Of a DNA stretch of 64,000 nt, positions 50,127-62,400 are shown piece by piece. The translations under genes were made by a program, and so were the position numbers. Under the pieces are notes generated by a model. It was not told the DNA's origin. It made no database searches and worked only from the letters and a program-made list of their open reading frames with translations. Position 1 is the stretch's first letter; each line of letters starts with the position of its first letter. Source of the DNA: Xylocopa sonorina (lineage: Eukaryota > Arthropoda > Insecta > Hymenoptera > Apidae); assembly GCF_050948175.1 (NCBI RefSeq), contig NC_135197.1, positions 7,892,501 through 7,956,500 of the forward strand, given 5' to 3'.

Positions 50127-51661
50127 TAAATGACGAACATTTTCTGTCCCAGAATAGAAGACAAAATAATAACGCAAGAGCACGTGTACATACGAGCCCT
50201 CATTCGACTTCATAAATTAATTCGGCTCCAATATCGCGCAACGTTTGAAAGCGGACTTGTTTTCGACCGTTTCGACTCGTTTCCAGCGCAGCGGAAAAAA
50301 GAGGAGGACGAGAAGAGAAGGCGGTGCAACAACGGGCCAAGAACGAGAACAAACGGTAACTCGAAAAATAAATTCCAAGAGTCCGACTCCTTAGAGCTCA
50401 AACAAGCCGTAAGAAGCGAGGAGAGAAGAGATAACAAACGGAATCCAAGGGGTAGGAAGGGTCGAGGAATACCGTGCATCTCGCGTGAAAGGTGCGCGAA
50501 ACGCGGCGTCGTGGAGGCCTCATCCACCCTCCTTTTCCTTCTCCCCGGAGGCGGTGCTCCGTTTCCTGCTGGTGCGTTTCGATCACCGTCCCTCCGCCGC
50601 CGTCAAGCCACGCCAGCTGCCTTGAAAACCACGGAGACACTCGATGTTTTAGGGTAATGGAAATTCCGGTCCCCTCGCGGCTCCTCGAGAACGAGCAATC
50701 TCGAGGATCGTTTCTGGTCTCGGCTATATACCGCGCACCTCCTTGGCCTGCCAAAGTGGCACGTGTGACGAACCCCCCGTGTCTGCGCCCGCGTTTATAC
50801 ACGCGCGCGTCTCTGCTCCTCTGCTGGGCGTGTCGGAGAACGGAAGTACAGCCAAGAGGCAGATAAACTGGTCGAACGGATGTTTCCTTCTTTTTTTTTT
50901 TTATTTTCCAATCGCTCCAGGGTGGAAGGGTCGAATAAGGGCGAGGAATTAACCCCTTCCTGTGCCATTTAGCTCGACGAGCTATCCATAGCTCCATAAT
51001 CCAAGCGATTATGTTTACGTTTCGCCCAAGTATCTGCCCGCGACTTTCGTGTTTGGGCCAAAATCTTTATCGCGAGTCTGACTCGCTAAAGTACAGGAAG
51101 GGGTTAAGTGAAGATAGTAAGAAATGAAGTAAGAGAGACTAATCGATGATTCGAAAACTCGAGAAGTGTCGAACATCAAGATATTGTTATCCATCAGCCA
51201 GTAGAAAAATCGTAACCGCAAATATAACCAGCAGCATCGACGATCCAGGGAACCCTCGTTCGTTTCCCTTCCGCAGCGTCTCCTTCAACCATCGCGACGT
51301 CCTCTCGTCCTCCCGTCGACCGCGTCGCCGTCGTCGTATTGACGTCTCGCGGTCTTCCTTGCGGAGGGTGGTCGAAGCTCGAGCTTTAATGGGGTGCTTC
51401 CCGCGCCTCTTGAGAGCCGAGCCAACGAGATCTGCCGCGGGCTGAAGTATAATTAGTCATGCCATACAGTCCCGTGGCATAGACCGAGTGCACCGACGGA
51501 TATACACACCGCGGGGACTCGTATCGTAGTCGTTGCACACCCGGTGGCACGAATGTAAATGAACGCTGGTACCGCGTGCGCCCAGGAACGTCTAGTTTCA
51601 CCCCTATCGAGCTGGTCTCACCACCTTGGCCCTCGCCATTGGCTATTGGGGCTAATTGGAT

Positions 51662-52131
51662 CGTGCTTCAGACTCATCTCGAAGGGACACGGATTCGCGA
51701 TGAGCGATCGTGAATCGAGGGACGTTTGCACAATCTTGGTTACGTTCATTATCATCTCGATTGCGAAGGAAGGTTGATTCATCGATGGCGGATGGTTGCT
51801 CGTGGCGCGAGGGTTGTTCGTGCTTCAGACTCATCTTAAACAAACATGGATTCGCGATGAACGATCGTGAATCAAGGGACGTTTGCGCAATCTTGGACAC
51901 GTTCATTGTCATCGTGATCGCAGAAGGAGGTTGATTCATCGGTGGCGGATGGTTGTTCGTGGCGCGGGGGTTGTTCGTGCTTCAGGCTCATCTCGAACAG
52001 ACACGGATTCACGATGAACGATCGTGAATCGAGGGACATTTGAGCAATCTTGGATACGTTCATTGTCATCTCGATCGCAGAAGAAGGTTGATTCATCGGT
52101 GGCGGATGGTTTCTCGTGGCGCAGGGGTTGT
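51662..52131. repeat. Three-copy tandem array, 157-bp unit
   Basis: CGTGCTTCAG begins at 51662, 51819 and 51976, an exact 157-bp period. Units share ACTCATCT, GATTCGCGATGA, CGATCGTGAATC, AGGGACGTTTG, CAATCTTGG, GTTGATTCATCG and GGCGGATGGTT. The third ends near 52131. Confidence 0.93.
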
Positions 52132-55100
52132 CTACAGCCGCACGGAGGGCGTGACTGGCTCGATATTGTCGCGATCGATCATTTTTACCCGCGTGCTCGC
52201 AGGGTCGTTGTCTCCCAGGTTTGTCCCGCGACGGGAGACGCTCGCGAACGAATCGCGTTCCTGTGTATGCTGCTCGCCCCTTTTGTTTCACGGAGACGCG
52301 ACCGCTTTTGGGGGGTAGCGATAGGTTCGAGTTTGTTGGGGTAGCGCGTGCAGACCCGCGACGGGAAACAGATAGCAGAGTGGCGGCGGTCGCGAGGTTT
52401 CGCGTTCACTGGGCTTCGAGAATGCTGTCCCGGGGACCTGGTTGGAAGTTTAATTGAAATGGAAAGGACGATATTGTGTTGCGAGGGGAACTGAATTTTG
52501 TTAGGAGTTCGCCAAGTCGCGGGTATTTTCAGCCAATTATTTCTGATGTTTACGGGGTATCGCGAATTCAATTCTGGGATTGTACCTGAAAATTGAATTC
52601 GCGATACGATATTGGATTACCAGCGAGGTAAATTCTGTCGCGATCTACGACTGCCAGGGTGCGGCAATCTGAAGGGAGTTAGTCTGCAGTCGCGGCAGTT
52701 ATTTCGTATAAGTATGGAGGAAGGTGGAAATGAAACATCGGGGTTGAAACGATGTTTAGTGAAGTTGTAGAAATTTTGTAACGATATTTCAGTGGTTTAG
52801 AAGTATTTGGAAATTGAACTTTAGCGATATTGCTATGAATTTTGTTGGAATGAAATTCGTTGCGGTTCTCGATTCGAATCGAGATTTTATTCGAAGCGAA
52901 TTTCCCGTGGAATAAAGAAATTTCATCAACGTCCTGCAGAAGAAAACGCGCCGGAGGACCTAATTTCTACCGCAGCGGAAAATTGTCCGGGATTTTTTTT
53001 CATCTGACAATTACATAGATACAGCGCGTCCCCGAAAACAGGATAGAGACAAATGAGAATGCATTTTATTTGCACGTGTACATATTTTTTTCGCTTCTCG
53101 GTTCGATTCATCCCGGCTGATGCGCGTTTACGAGGAACAAAGCGGTACGTACGAGTTTTACAGGGGCTGACTGATGGCCTCATTTGTGCTAATTAATTGC
53201 TGACGTTAAGTAGCGTTCCAAGATAAACGACGAATAAACGGTTCGCGTTCCGACTGTGAAGCGCTATCAATTAGGAATGCCTTCCATTATCTGTGCACGA
53301 ATAATTACCATTATCGATGAAAAAAATGAGCACGACGTTGGGACATGTCGCTTCAGTGTCAATCATCATCGTGCACTGAACATTGAGCGACTTCGATCGA
53401 TGCTTATCGAATTTGCCACACGTTTATTTATTTCGCTACGAAAAGCGCGATAAAAATGTAATAAAAATGTTTTCAAGAAAAAATCGAGCCTCCCCGAAAA
53501 GCAAATTTTACACGGTAGGGAAAAGCGAATCGCACAGGTTTGATTTAAAATTTCATTCGCACGCGAAAGCATCGCCGTTGCATCGGAACTTTTTCATCGC
53601 AACCCTCGCGTACATTGGTGCGCGTTTCAGTCGCGCTGGCAGCCTTGGAAAAAAAGGGCAGCACGAAGGAGAGGAACGGGTTTCCACGATGGTATTTGGA
53701 TCGCGCACGAGCACACAAGCCGGGGCTTGAAGTATTTGACGGTCGTTTACGAGCAACATACTGGGCTCGCGGCGATAACGCCCACCCGCTATGGATATCA
53801 CCCCCGTTTTATGATCGCATGAAAGGCATTTTTGAAATAAAATCCACGGCTGCTCTACTGCCGTTAAAGACTACATTGTGATTTTTATACGCCCGCTGCG
53901 TTTGACAATCCTTTGAAACGGGGGAATTCCGTTTACGCGACGATAAGTAAAACAGCTGGGACAGTAATGAGCAAAAATCGCGAGTGCCTCGATTATACGA
54001 TTATCAAAGTTTTTAATTGAATGAAAATCATTTTGGCTCGACGATCGATTTTGACGTAACGTTCCCACGTAGATGGGAACGATGGATCTTTCGTTGGACG
54101 AGACTTTTACACGGTCAAGCACTTACACAAACGTATAGTGTGCTTTCCAGATGAACGTCGATGAAGTTGGTCGTTCGTCGTTTAAAAGGTTTAGCAAATA
54201 TTTCCTCGAAAGAGTGCTTCCTCTTTCTTTATGAAGCGCGTGGTATAAGTTGAGAGAGGGAGAGAGAGACGAGAAAACGTAACACTTCGCTAAGGTTATA
54301 CCCTCTGTGTTTACGGTGGTGTAAAAAACACTTTTGACACGAACTTTTTACACGTTACGAGCTCGAAGCGGTATTACGCGGGCAGAGGGGTTCGAGGCAG
54401 TGGGAAGGATTTTATTTGGCCTTTTAAGGGAATTTGTATTTGAACGGAGATTTATATAAACGTCGAACGGAATATTGGCAGGAAGTTAGATCGATTTTTA
54501 ATAGACGTTTGGAGAAATGTTTGATTTTTAAAGAACCACCCCTTCTCGACGCGAGAACTAAAAGCGATTCGAACTGTTTGGCGCAAAGTTGATGAATTCC
54601 AAAAAAGCGTACACGATCGTCGATTAAACCATACGCGAGGATTTATGCTGGATACGGTTGGCTTCGATGTTTCAGACACGATTAATTCGTAAATTGTGGT
54701 CCACTATCGGTCGATTTTGCAATTGAACAGAATTATGTTTGGAGATTCGATTGTACTGGCGGCCATTACTAGTACAGTTAGGGAATAATTAGATAATACC
54801 CACGCATACCTCATATTACAGGACATTAACGGATTCGTGTGTCGTGCAAAGCTCGATAATCCATAATAATGGCGGCACTGTTCCCTTACGCTTACCATTC
54901 ATATTCAATTCTTAGCGCGACTTTGGTTCAGATCCTCAGAGATATCGTTTTTAATTAGTTTCATTTCTATTCGAATTCTGGCCTGCTGGATACTGCTCGT
55001 TATTTATAGCATCTATTTATAATTGATATTGTAATTCTCGTGCACCGTGCGCACTAATTTGATATAATAGTCGAACGGAAGTTATTATGGTTCGTTTGTT

Positions 55101-58100
55101 TCCCGCTTAATTGCTCGAAAAGTTACACCGTCATATCTCGCGGGTGGTCTAGAAATTGAAATTCGATATTAGTTTATTGGTAGTCGGCTCGCGTATTTCG
55201 GGTGTTATCTAATGACAGGGAGAAACGTAGCGCCATAAATAGACGCATCGAACCTGTAACGTCAGTTACCATAATTTATATCGTAATTTACTTTCGTTTC
55301 ACAAATTACATTCTCCGCCACGATTTACTATCCTATCGAATATCCCATCGAACGTTACGAGCAGTTCGTTCATTTCGAACCAGAAATTTCGTCGAAGCTG
55401 TTTAATCACCAAACATGACCGAACAGAACCAATTAAAAATACACATAACAAGATATTCAAGATAAAATTCATTTCGTGCGTTACAAGATATTAAATACGA
55501 CGTACATCTTTTTTTTCATGCCTCTCCTCGATTATTGGTGTCCCTTTCTTCGAGATAAATTAGCTTTTCTCGCGTCTGCGAACAGACACCCATCGGTTTT
55601 ACCCGCGAACGGATTCGACGGACGACGAGAGATAATTAGATGATCGCAAAGTGGTCGTGGCGAACGCGAAGGAGGCTCATTGCCGGTGCTTGGGCGATTC
55701 GATAAAAGGCGAGGGTATAAACCACGCCCGTCGTTAGGGCTAACAAAGTGGATTAACGCGGCTGGTGGCGCTCTCGGCGCTCCATCGAGCCCGTTTCATC
55801 CCCCTCGCGAAAGGAGCCGGCTCTCCTTTTCCCACGTTCCGCGGCGTGGCCGGACAAACTTGCTAAGAAAATTGTTTTCACAGAGCTGCGGTGCCTTGGT
55901 GCGGCTAATTGTAAGTTAATGCAGCTTAAGGGAGCCTCTTCTAGTTAAGATGTTTGTCGTTGAAGGGTGGGGGGCGTTTGACGGCCTCTCATTGAAGTTC
56001 CGCCGACTTCCTTGTTCCCCTCTCTTTTTTTTTCACCCTTTATTTTTTTTATCACAACGATTTTCTGCTTTTAATTGCAGAGAGGTCCAAGAACAATTCT
56101 TGCAGCCACCACGTTGCATAATACAGGTTAGAAACGCTGGTTTCGTTTGAGGGTTTCTTTGAAGAAGGGCGGTCTCGTACAATTTTACATCTGCTTGCCA
56201 CCTTTGTAAGCGAATCTCTTTAATATTCCACGCTGTAAACTGTCAAAGATAATTCCATGACCAGCGAAAGGACCCAATCTTCCAACCAAAGACCCGCGCA
56301 AGCGTTAAACACCAATAATCCCCGTTGGTAATTGAAAGCCAATGGAGCAGGTCGCTGATCGAATTAATCACTCTCGTTTTAAGAGGGACTGTTCACGGGG
56401 TGAATAAAACGGACGCTGGTAAAAGGAAGCCGAAAAATGAGGGGGTGTGCGATGCGAGAGAGACGAAAAGAGGGAAATAGGAAGAGATGGGGGATGAAAA
56501 GCGATCGAGGAGTGGAATGACGGACGCTAGATGGAAACGGGACGCGGCCATCGATGTTCCTTCGCGAGTTAGATCGCAAGGGGGGTGGAAATTCCCTTTT
56601 GGTTACATTCTTTCACGGGCCTCGACGCTGAATTCGACGCGTGGGCCATTTAAATCGTTCGACGGGCACGTCGATCCGGCACGTGCACGCGCGCCACCCG
56701 AAATGACTGATTACCAGGAATATATCAGGGTGGAACGTGCGCCCCCGCGTACGAACCGTTTCATTCGTCAAACGGGGACAATATTGTTCGGAATACGTAG
56801 GTTTCCTACCCTTTGTTTTTTTTTCCATCCCCATCTCTCTCTTCCTCCCTACTGACACTATCTTTTTTGTCTGCTCTGTCACCTCGAACAATGGAACTTG
56901 ATATACCGACGACGGGGAAAATCTGTTGGCCACCACCCTTCTCTGTGTCGTCTGTTTCACTCTTTGGCAACGTCGATAAAATGCCAGACGTTGTTGTTCG
57001 AACGTGGTTACGTCTGGTTAATTAACTGTTGCGTTGGGATCGACGAGATACCTCGCGATCCATCCTTCAAGTCGTGTCGTGTAAAAGTTGACACAGTTGA
57101 CTTGAAATTAATAAATGTTACAGTTCTGTCGGGGTTTGCCTCAGACTTTTCGTGTTTTGTTACGATAGATCCGCTTTAGGATCGATGAGGGAAAAGAGTA
57201 ATGTATTTAGTTTATAGCTCGTAACTCTTTTTTCGATGTTTCGTGTGTACTCTATTTTTCGAGGAAAAAGTGTGCAACAATGCTATCGGATAAGGAAAAA
57301 GTATTTCGTTCCTTTTTTTTTTTATTTACAATGAAATTTATAAATCCCCTAAGGATTTTAGCGTTGGATAAAAACGGAGATTAAATGGAGCTTTTAGGTT
57401 GATGCGGCCCTTGTATACGCGTATTTTCAACAATCGGGGAAACTCTCGTTTTTCGTGCTCCCTCGCCATTTTTCAGAGACTCCTCTCAAACATCAATATT
57501 TGTAATTCCGGCGAATTCCATTTCTGTTCATTTAATTAGAACCGCAATTTGTATATTGGGTCTTTTTCCTTGCCCAACTACACGATTTGAAGGTTTCTTT
57601 TTTTTTTCTTTTCTTTCAACGCGAAGAAAAGGAGACTGAAATGGTAAAATGGCACGTGAAATAGCGGTCGAAGCAAATGAATGGCTCTTTTTACTTGGAT
57701 TTAGGATCTTACAAATCTTTTCGGATTTTTCTGTTCGATGGAAATGATGGTAGACCCGGAGATAAAACGGTGCTGGTACGTTTCGATAATAAATTTCATT
57801 TACGAACGAACTTCCGGCGAATAAGTCCAGCTGGGTTTCCTCAGATGTTCTTTTTCGTTTAGGAAAATGGTGAAGCAGTAAGTTAAAAGGTTTATCGGTC
57901 GACGAAATTGTTCTCTTACTGTCCAAAAATTCGTGACATTCTTTTTACTTTCGTACGCGCTGTTAAGTTTTTATTTCTGCTAGCTCTGTTCGATTCGATT
58001 GCGACTTGTTGGTCGACAAAAAAGCACCTAATCTTTTCCTTGTAGAGGAGTTTATCCTCCTTGGAGGACTTCCTTCGCAGAAATCCCATCGTAGGAGGTA

Positions 58101-58844
58101 GTCGGTTCCAGCAATCGATTTTGGTTTACCACAGAATTCACGAATCATCCGTACCGATAAAACTACCGACAACTTATCTATTCTACGTGAAATCACCAGA
58201 TCTCCTCTCGGTTTTCGATTCGTTTCTCTTCTCTGCTGCTTTTTCTTCATTTACTTATACGAAGACTTAATTTGAGGAAATTATTTTTACAAGTAGGATT
58301 TCTGGATAAAATATTTCTCTAAATTCATCATTTTTACCTATTTTGGCTCGTGTAATTTACGTATCGTGACGCAGCAGTTCTCGTTACATCGTATTTCGAT
58401 TCTCGTTTCGATTTTTCTCCAATGACGAAGCATCTGAAACGATGGTGGTTAATAAGACTAGCTCGAGGGTAAAACTGAGGGCTACGATAGAATTTCGCGA
58501 GCACCTCCGCGGTTCCTATTCGACTTTTTTCATCCCCCACGCGTGACAGTCTATAAAAGAGGCCTCCATTTTCCGGAAATACGCGTAGAATGGATCCGCA
58601 TCCACGGCGTTCCTGCACCTGTTGAATTAGGACATCGATCGGGTCTCTCCTTACGAGCAGATGAATACCAGCCAAGAAAGGAGAGGTCGGCTCGCTTCTT
58701 CGGCTCGAAGCCACTGAATAAAGCGATAAATTCAACGGAATACGAACTCCCCGACAGTTTTATCTGGTTCTTTCGTTGCTCTCTTAGCGACGCGGGGGTT
58801 AATAGCGAAACCGTGGAGAACTTGCGCGAGATCGCGTGCTCTCA
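52132..58844. other. Intergenic or unknown, no gene supported
   Basis: AT-rich sequence with T-rich and A-rich runs, a GA run near 54252-54269 and the inverted repeat at 52557-52607. No exon with family likeness seen on either strand. Confidence 0.5.
52557..52607. repeat. Perfect 17-bp inverted repeat
   Basis: GTATCGCGAATTCAATT (52557-52573) is the exact reverse complement of 52591-52607, separated by 17 nt. It could extrude a cruciform or fold as RNA; no transposase ORF or target-site duplication was recognised. Confidence 0.9.
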
Positions 58845-59165
58845 GACGACTTAGACAGAAAAGTAACTCTAATTTCGATAATCCCTAATCTTTTACAATA
58901 AAATATCAGGATACAACGCTTAAATTTTAAGGGTGCCTACGCGGGTGAGATTGAATAACGAATGTTCGAAGTAACAAAACAAATAACAAACTCTACACTC
59001 GCTCTAGCTTTGGACGCTGAGACGACTTAGACAAAAAAGTAACTCTAATTTCGATAATCCCTGATTTTTTACAACAAGATATCAGGATATGACGTTTAAA
59101 TTTTTGGGATGTCTACGTGGGTGAGAAAACGAATAACAAACTCTATACTCGCTCTAGCTCTGGAC
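58845..59165. repeat. Two-copy tandem repeat, 176-bp unit
   Basis: GACGACTTAGACA begins at 58845 and 59021. Shared blocks include AAAGTAACTCTAATTTCGAT, AATCCCT, ATATCAGGATA, GGGTGAGA and AACTCTA.ACTCGCTCTAGCT. The 3' part of the unit is also present in the dispersed copy near 40.05-40.14 kb. Confidence 0.9.
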
Positions 59166-59400
59166 GTCACACCGCTCGAATCATAACTAAATCTTGAGGG
59201 TTCCTTTCCCTCGCATTATACCCATTTTCACCCCCTCATTTCAGTATCGAAAAGAAGGAATCACATTCGCAGAAAACATCCTTAACCCTCAAAAACGAAG
59301 ACAAAGTTCGCAGTCAAACATATATTTAACATCCCCAACCTCTTCGCATCGAGGGCCAAATATTCTCCACCCTGCGCCACGGGGGTGCAAAGGCGACTAC
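59108..59400 (+). repeat. Dispersed repeat, copy 2
   Basis: Homologous to 40047-40360 in the same orientation, about 19 kb away. Here it follows directly on the 176-bp tandem units. An insertion of about 20 nt relative to copy 1 lies around the GAATCACATTCG segment. Copies are clearly diverged, so the duplication is not recent. Confidence 0.85.
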
Positions 59401-62400
59401 GATGGTCGCCAGAAATTTCACTAGCAAACGCTATAATCCGCAGTACCATCGCGAGTTTATTTTACGCCATCGAAACACGTGTCGTTCGCCAGCGAAAGCA
59501 ATGTCAATCGGTGTAGACGAGTGTGTCGCTGGTATAAATCCGGCGAGCAAACAAGTCACTCCTATCGACCGTTTGTGTATACCGCTCTGATAGCAGTTAA
59601 CACGCAGGAATATTTGATTGGTCAAAGGAATCGATAGGTGTCATAGGTAAGGACGTAACAGTGGTGTGTAGAGCGTAGAGGTTGCGCGGCAGTGTGTATC
59701 GTGCTGGCATGCCGATCGTACGCGTTCCACGACAGACGACAGTGCCTCTGCTCGTTTCGTAGCCGATCGAAATAATGCGTCTCGACGGATACATTGGAAA
59801 TCGTGGCGATTTTTCTACCACTGTGCGTGTCTCTAGAAGATAGATCGAAAAGGAGGGCATGGTCTTCGTTTGGACGTCGGAACAGTGAGTACTTCTGATT
59901 ACTTTCTCGTCGAATCGATCTCGTTCTTCGTCTCGAGGGGGTGGTTTTACTTGTGACTAAGAGAGAAGCGCAGAAATATAATATTTTTGTTATATCGACG
60001 ATTTGTTTGCGATGTGCTTGTATTTGTGTTGTGATAGAAAGTAATGCTTGTTGTGGCCAGAGAAATTTATTCGACTCTCGAGCAATGAAGCGTCGAGTTC
60101 AGTCGTTCTCGTGGCATTGAAACGAGGAGTAGGTGCATTGATCGGGACGATGAATTTTAAATCGTTCATGCTAATGAACGTGGACAGGTGATTCTGATCT
60201 TCGTTGCGTACACGTTGGCTTTTGCGCTTTGCAACGTCAATCAATTAAACAACGTTTAGTGGTTGGAAGTTTGAAAGTTGCAAGGTGAAGGAAGGAACAG
60301 GCTTATTATAAATTTAACCAGTGAAAATATGGGTGGGATTTTCTGTTCCTGAAAAATTAATGTTTATGGCGTTGGGATTCGAACGGAGAATTTAAGGCTT
60401 TTTAAAAAAAGTTCCACGAATATTTATTAATTTAGAGGAATTAGAGTTTAAAAATCGCGAGGTCTGAATTTTCGAAGCTGTCGTAAGACTTGTTGACGTT
60501 CGAGTGGCAAAATTGTTGAAAATTTCTTGGACGATGTCGAATGTTTATTAATATCTGTTTAGAGGAATTAAAGTATAAAGATCGCGAGGTCTGAATTTTC
60601 GAAGCTGTCGTAAGACTTGTTGACGTTCGAGTGGCAAAATTGTTGAAAATTTCTTGGACGATGTCGTAAGCTCGCGACAGAGGGAACACGCTCAAAGGGG
60701 GTTGAATCTGGTCCGCGTAAGTACTCCTGTCACGGTATATGTTACGCAGTAAGAGCTTACTATCTCAATCGTGTCACGTTTCGAGTTCCAGAAGCGATAC
60801 TCCAAGTTCGTATTATATCGACTACCACTTCGCTTCCAATAAATTCCACTTGCTTTCGAACCTCTGTGCCCCACGGTGTAATATGATCGTCGCGTGTGTG
60901 GGTGCATCGTATCCTACGATTTATACCGAGCTCCGCACTTCCGCTTGGTAGTTATTTCACGTGTTCCCGTTCTCATCGGTATCCATTTCGAATTAGTCAT
61001 GTCGAGGCTCTCTCTTCGTTGCCCTTGCCATATAAATCGATCAAAATTCCTTTCGAAAGTGGAATCATGTGATTTGGTTATATCGCGACGATTAAAAATA
61101 TCTCTATCGATTTATAGAATTTCACAAACATAGCAGAACATGTCAAATATTCTCAGAAAACAAAAATAGCAACCTTACAGCTCTAAGTTTCCACACTGCA
61201 ACGTAAGAGGACATTCGATAGCATCAGCAAACGGAAACTCCCTGAGATATTCTTTCAAAGATTCAGCTGATACATCTACACTGTTACACGAATAGCCTAG
61301 AGTCTCGAAAAACCAGAATTTTCACCACGATCGCATTCCATTCGAGGAGCAATCTCGCAGTCCCCGTCTCCCTCGTCCGAGTTTTCCACCCCTCGCGAAA
61401 GTTTGCGCGACTGCCTCGCGAGCGTCCCCTAAAATATTCGCTGAAAAACTCGGCTTATCGAGTCACCGTGCAAGTAATCAAAAGTCGGGAATAATCTAAG
61501 AATCGGCACGAGAAGCAATCGCGTTCCATTCAGGCAAAAGCGAGCTCGGGCAACCGCGATTCCAGCGATCGACAATTTCCCAGCCGCGTCTCTCGCCGCG
61601 GTGGATCTCGTTCCAACCCCCTCGCCCAGTCCATCCTTCGCTGACCACCACTTGGCTTCCTATAATTCTGTTTACCTCGCGTGTGCATCCTGCGCGCGAT
61701 TGCGGATCGAAAGACCGAATCTCCACTCGAGAGAGCAGAAAAGAGTGTGCATAAAGCCGGGGGAGGGCGGAACGGGGATGGAAATTGAACGTCCCTGCGA
61801 TAAAGAGAGAAAGAGGGAGAGAGAACCAAGAGGAGAGAACCGTGGAATGTCACGACGGAAAATCCGTCGTTAGCTATCGTTCGTCTGATAAACTGGAAAT
61901 ACCGTGGAAGTAGACTGCACGCTAAGAGGGTCGCGATGTGCACCACAGTGTTTTTCGAGGGTGGCTCGACGCGTTGAAATTTGTATTACGATATATAAGA
62001 CCGTGGGCCTCGCATCGAGTTATGCAAATTCCAATAGGTATCGGTATCAGTCCCTACAGACTCAGACGGTGTACTCAGATGGATGTACAGACAGTCGAGT
62101 ACACTTTAAAAGTCTCCATACGTGTCTCGATACTTTTGGCTAGTCCTTTTTGGGGGTTGGTCGAGATAGTAGCGCGCCAGGAAAGTGAATGCATAACTTT
62201 AGGTAATAGTGGGTATAGTTTTAAACAGTATTTCCTTGACAAGACGAAGTGGTTGAAAGCTGATGGAATTTCTTGAATAAGTCAGTGACGGACCTAGCAG
62301 AATCGATATCGCGTGGCTTATCTATGGTTCAAACGAATGTGGTTTTGTGTTCTCGCGAAATGAAGAGGTTTTGAGAATCGCGAGATTCGATGGTTAATTT

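Larger units (their letters stand above)
47481..51661. other. Intergenic or unknown, no gene supported
   Basis: Contains a GA-rich purine block near 47541-47570, a 25-nt A run at 49593-49617 and a GT run at 50108-50126. ORFs up to about 200 codons around 50.2-51.0 kb occur in several overlapping frames with no family likeness, typical of CpG-rich non-coding sequence. Confidence 0.5.

Noticed and set aside
50398..50997. 199-codon minus-strand ORF with ATG
   Set aside because: Runs through a poly-Lys stretch made by a T run, overlaps several + strand ORFs of similar length, and has no recognisable domain.
51662..52131. CRISPR-like direct repeats
   Set aside because: The repeats are contiguous 157-bp units without spacers, in an animal genome.
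59859..59890. ATG followed by a GTGAGT donor, as a possible first coding exon
   Set aside because: Only nine codons with no family likeness and no partner exon in the window.
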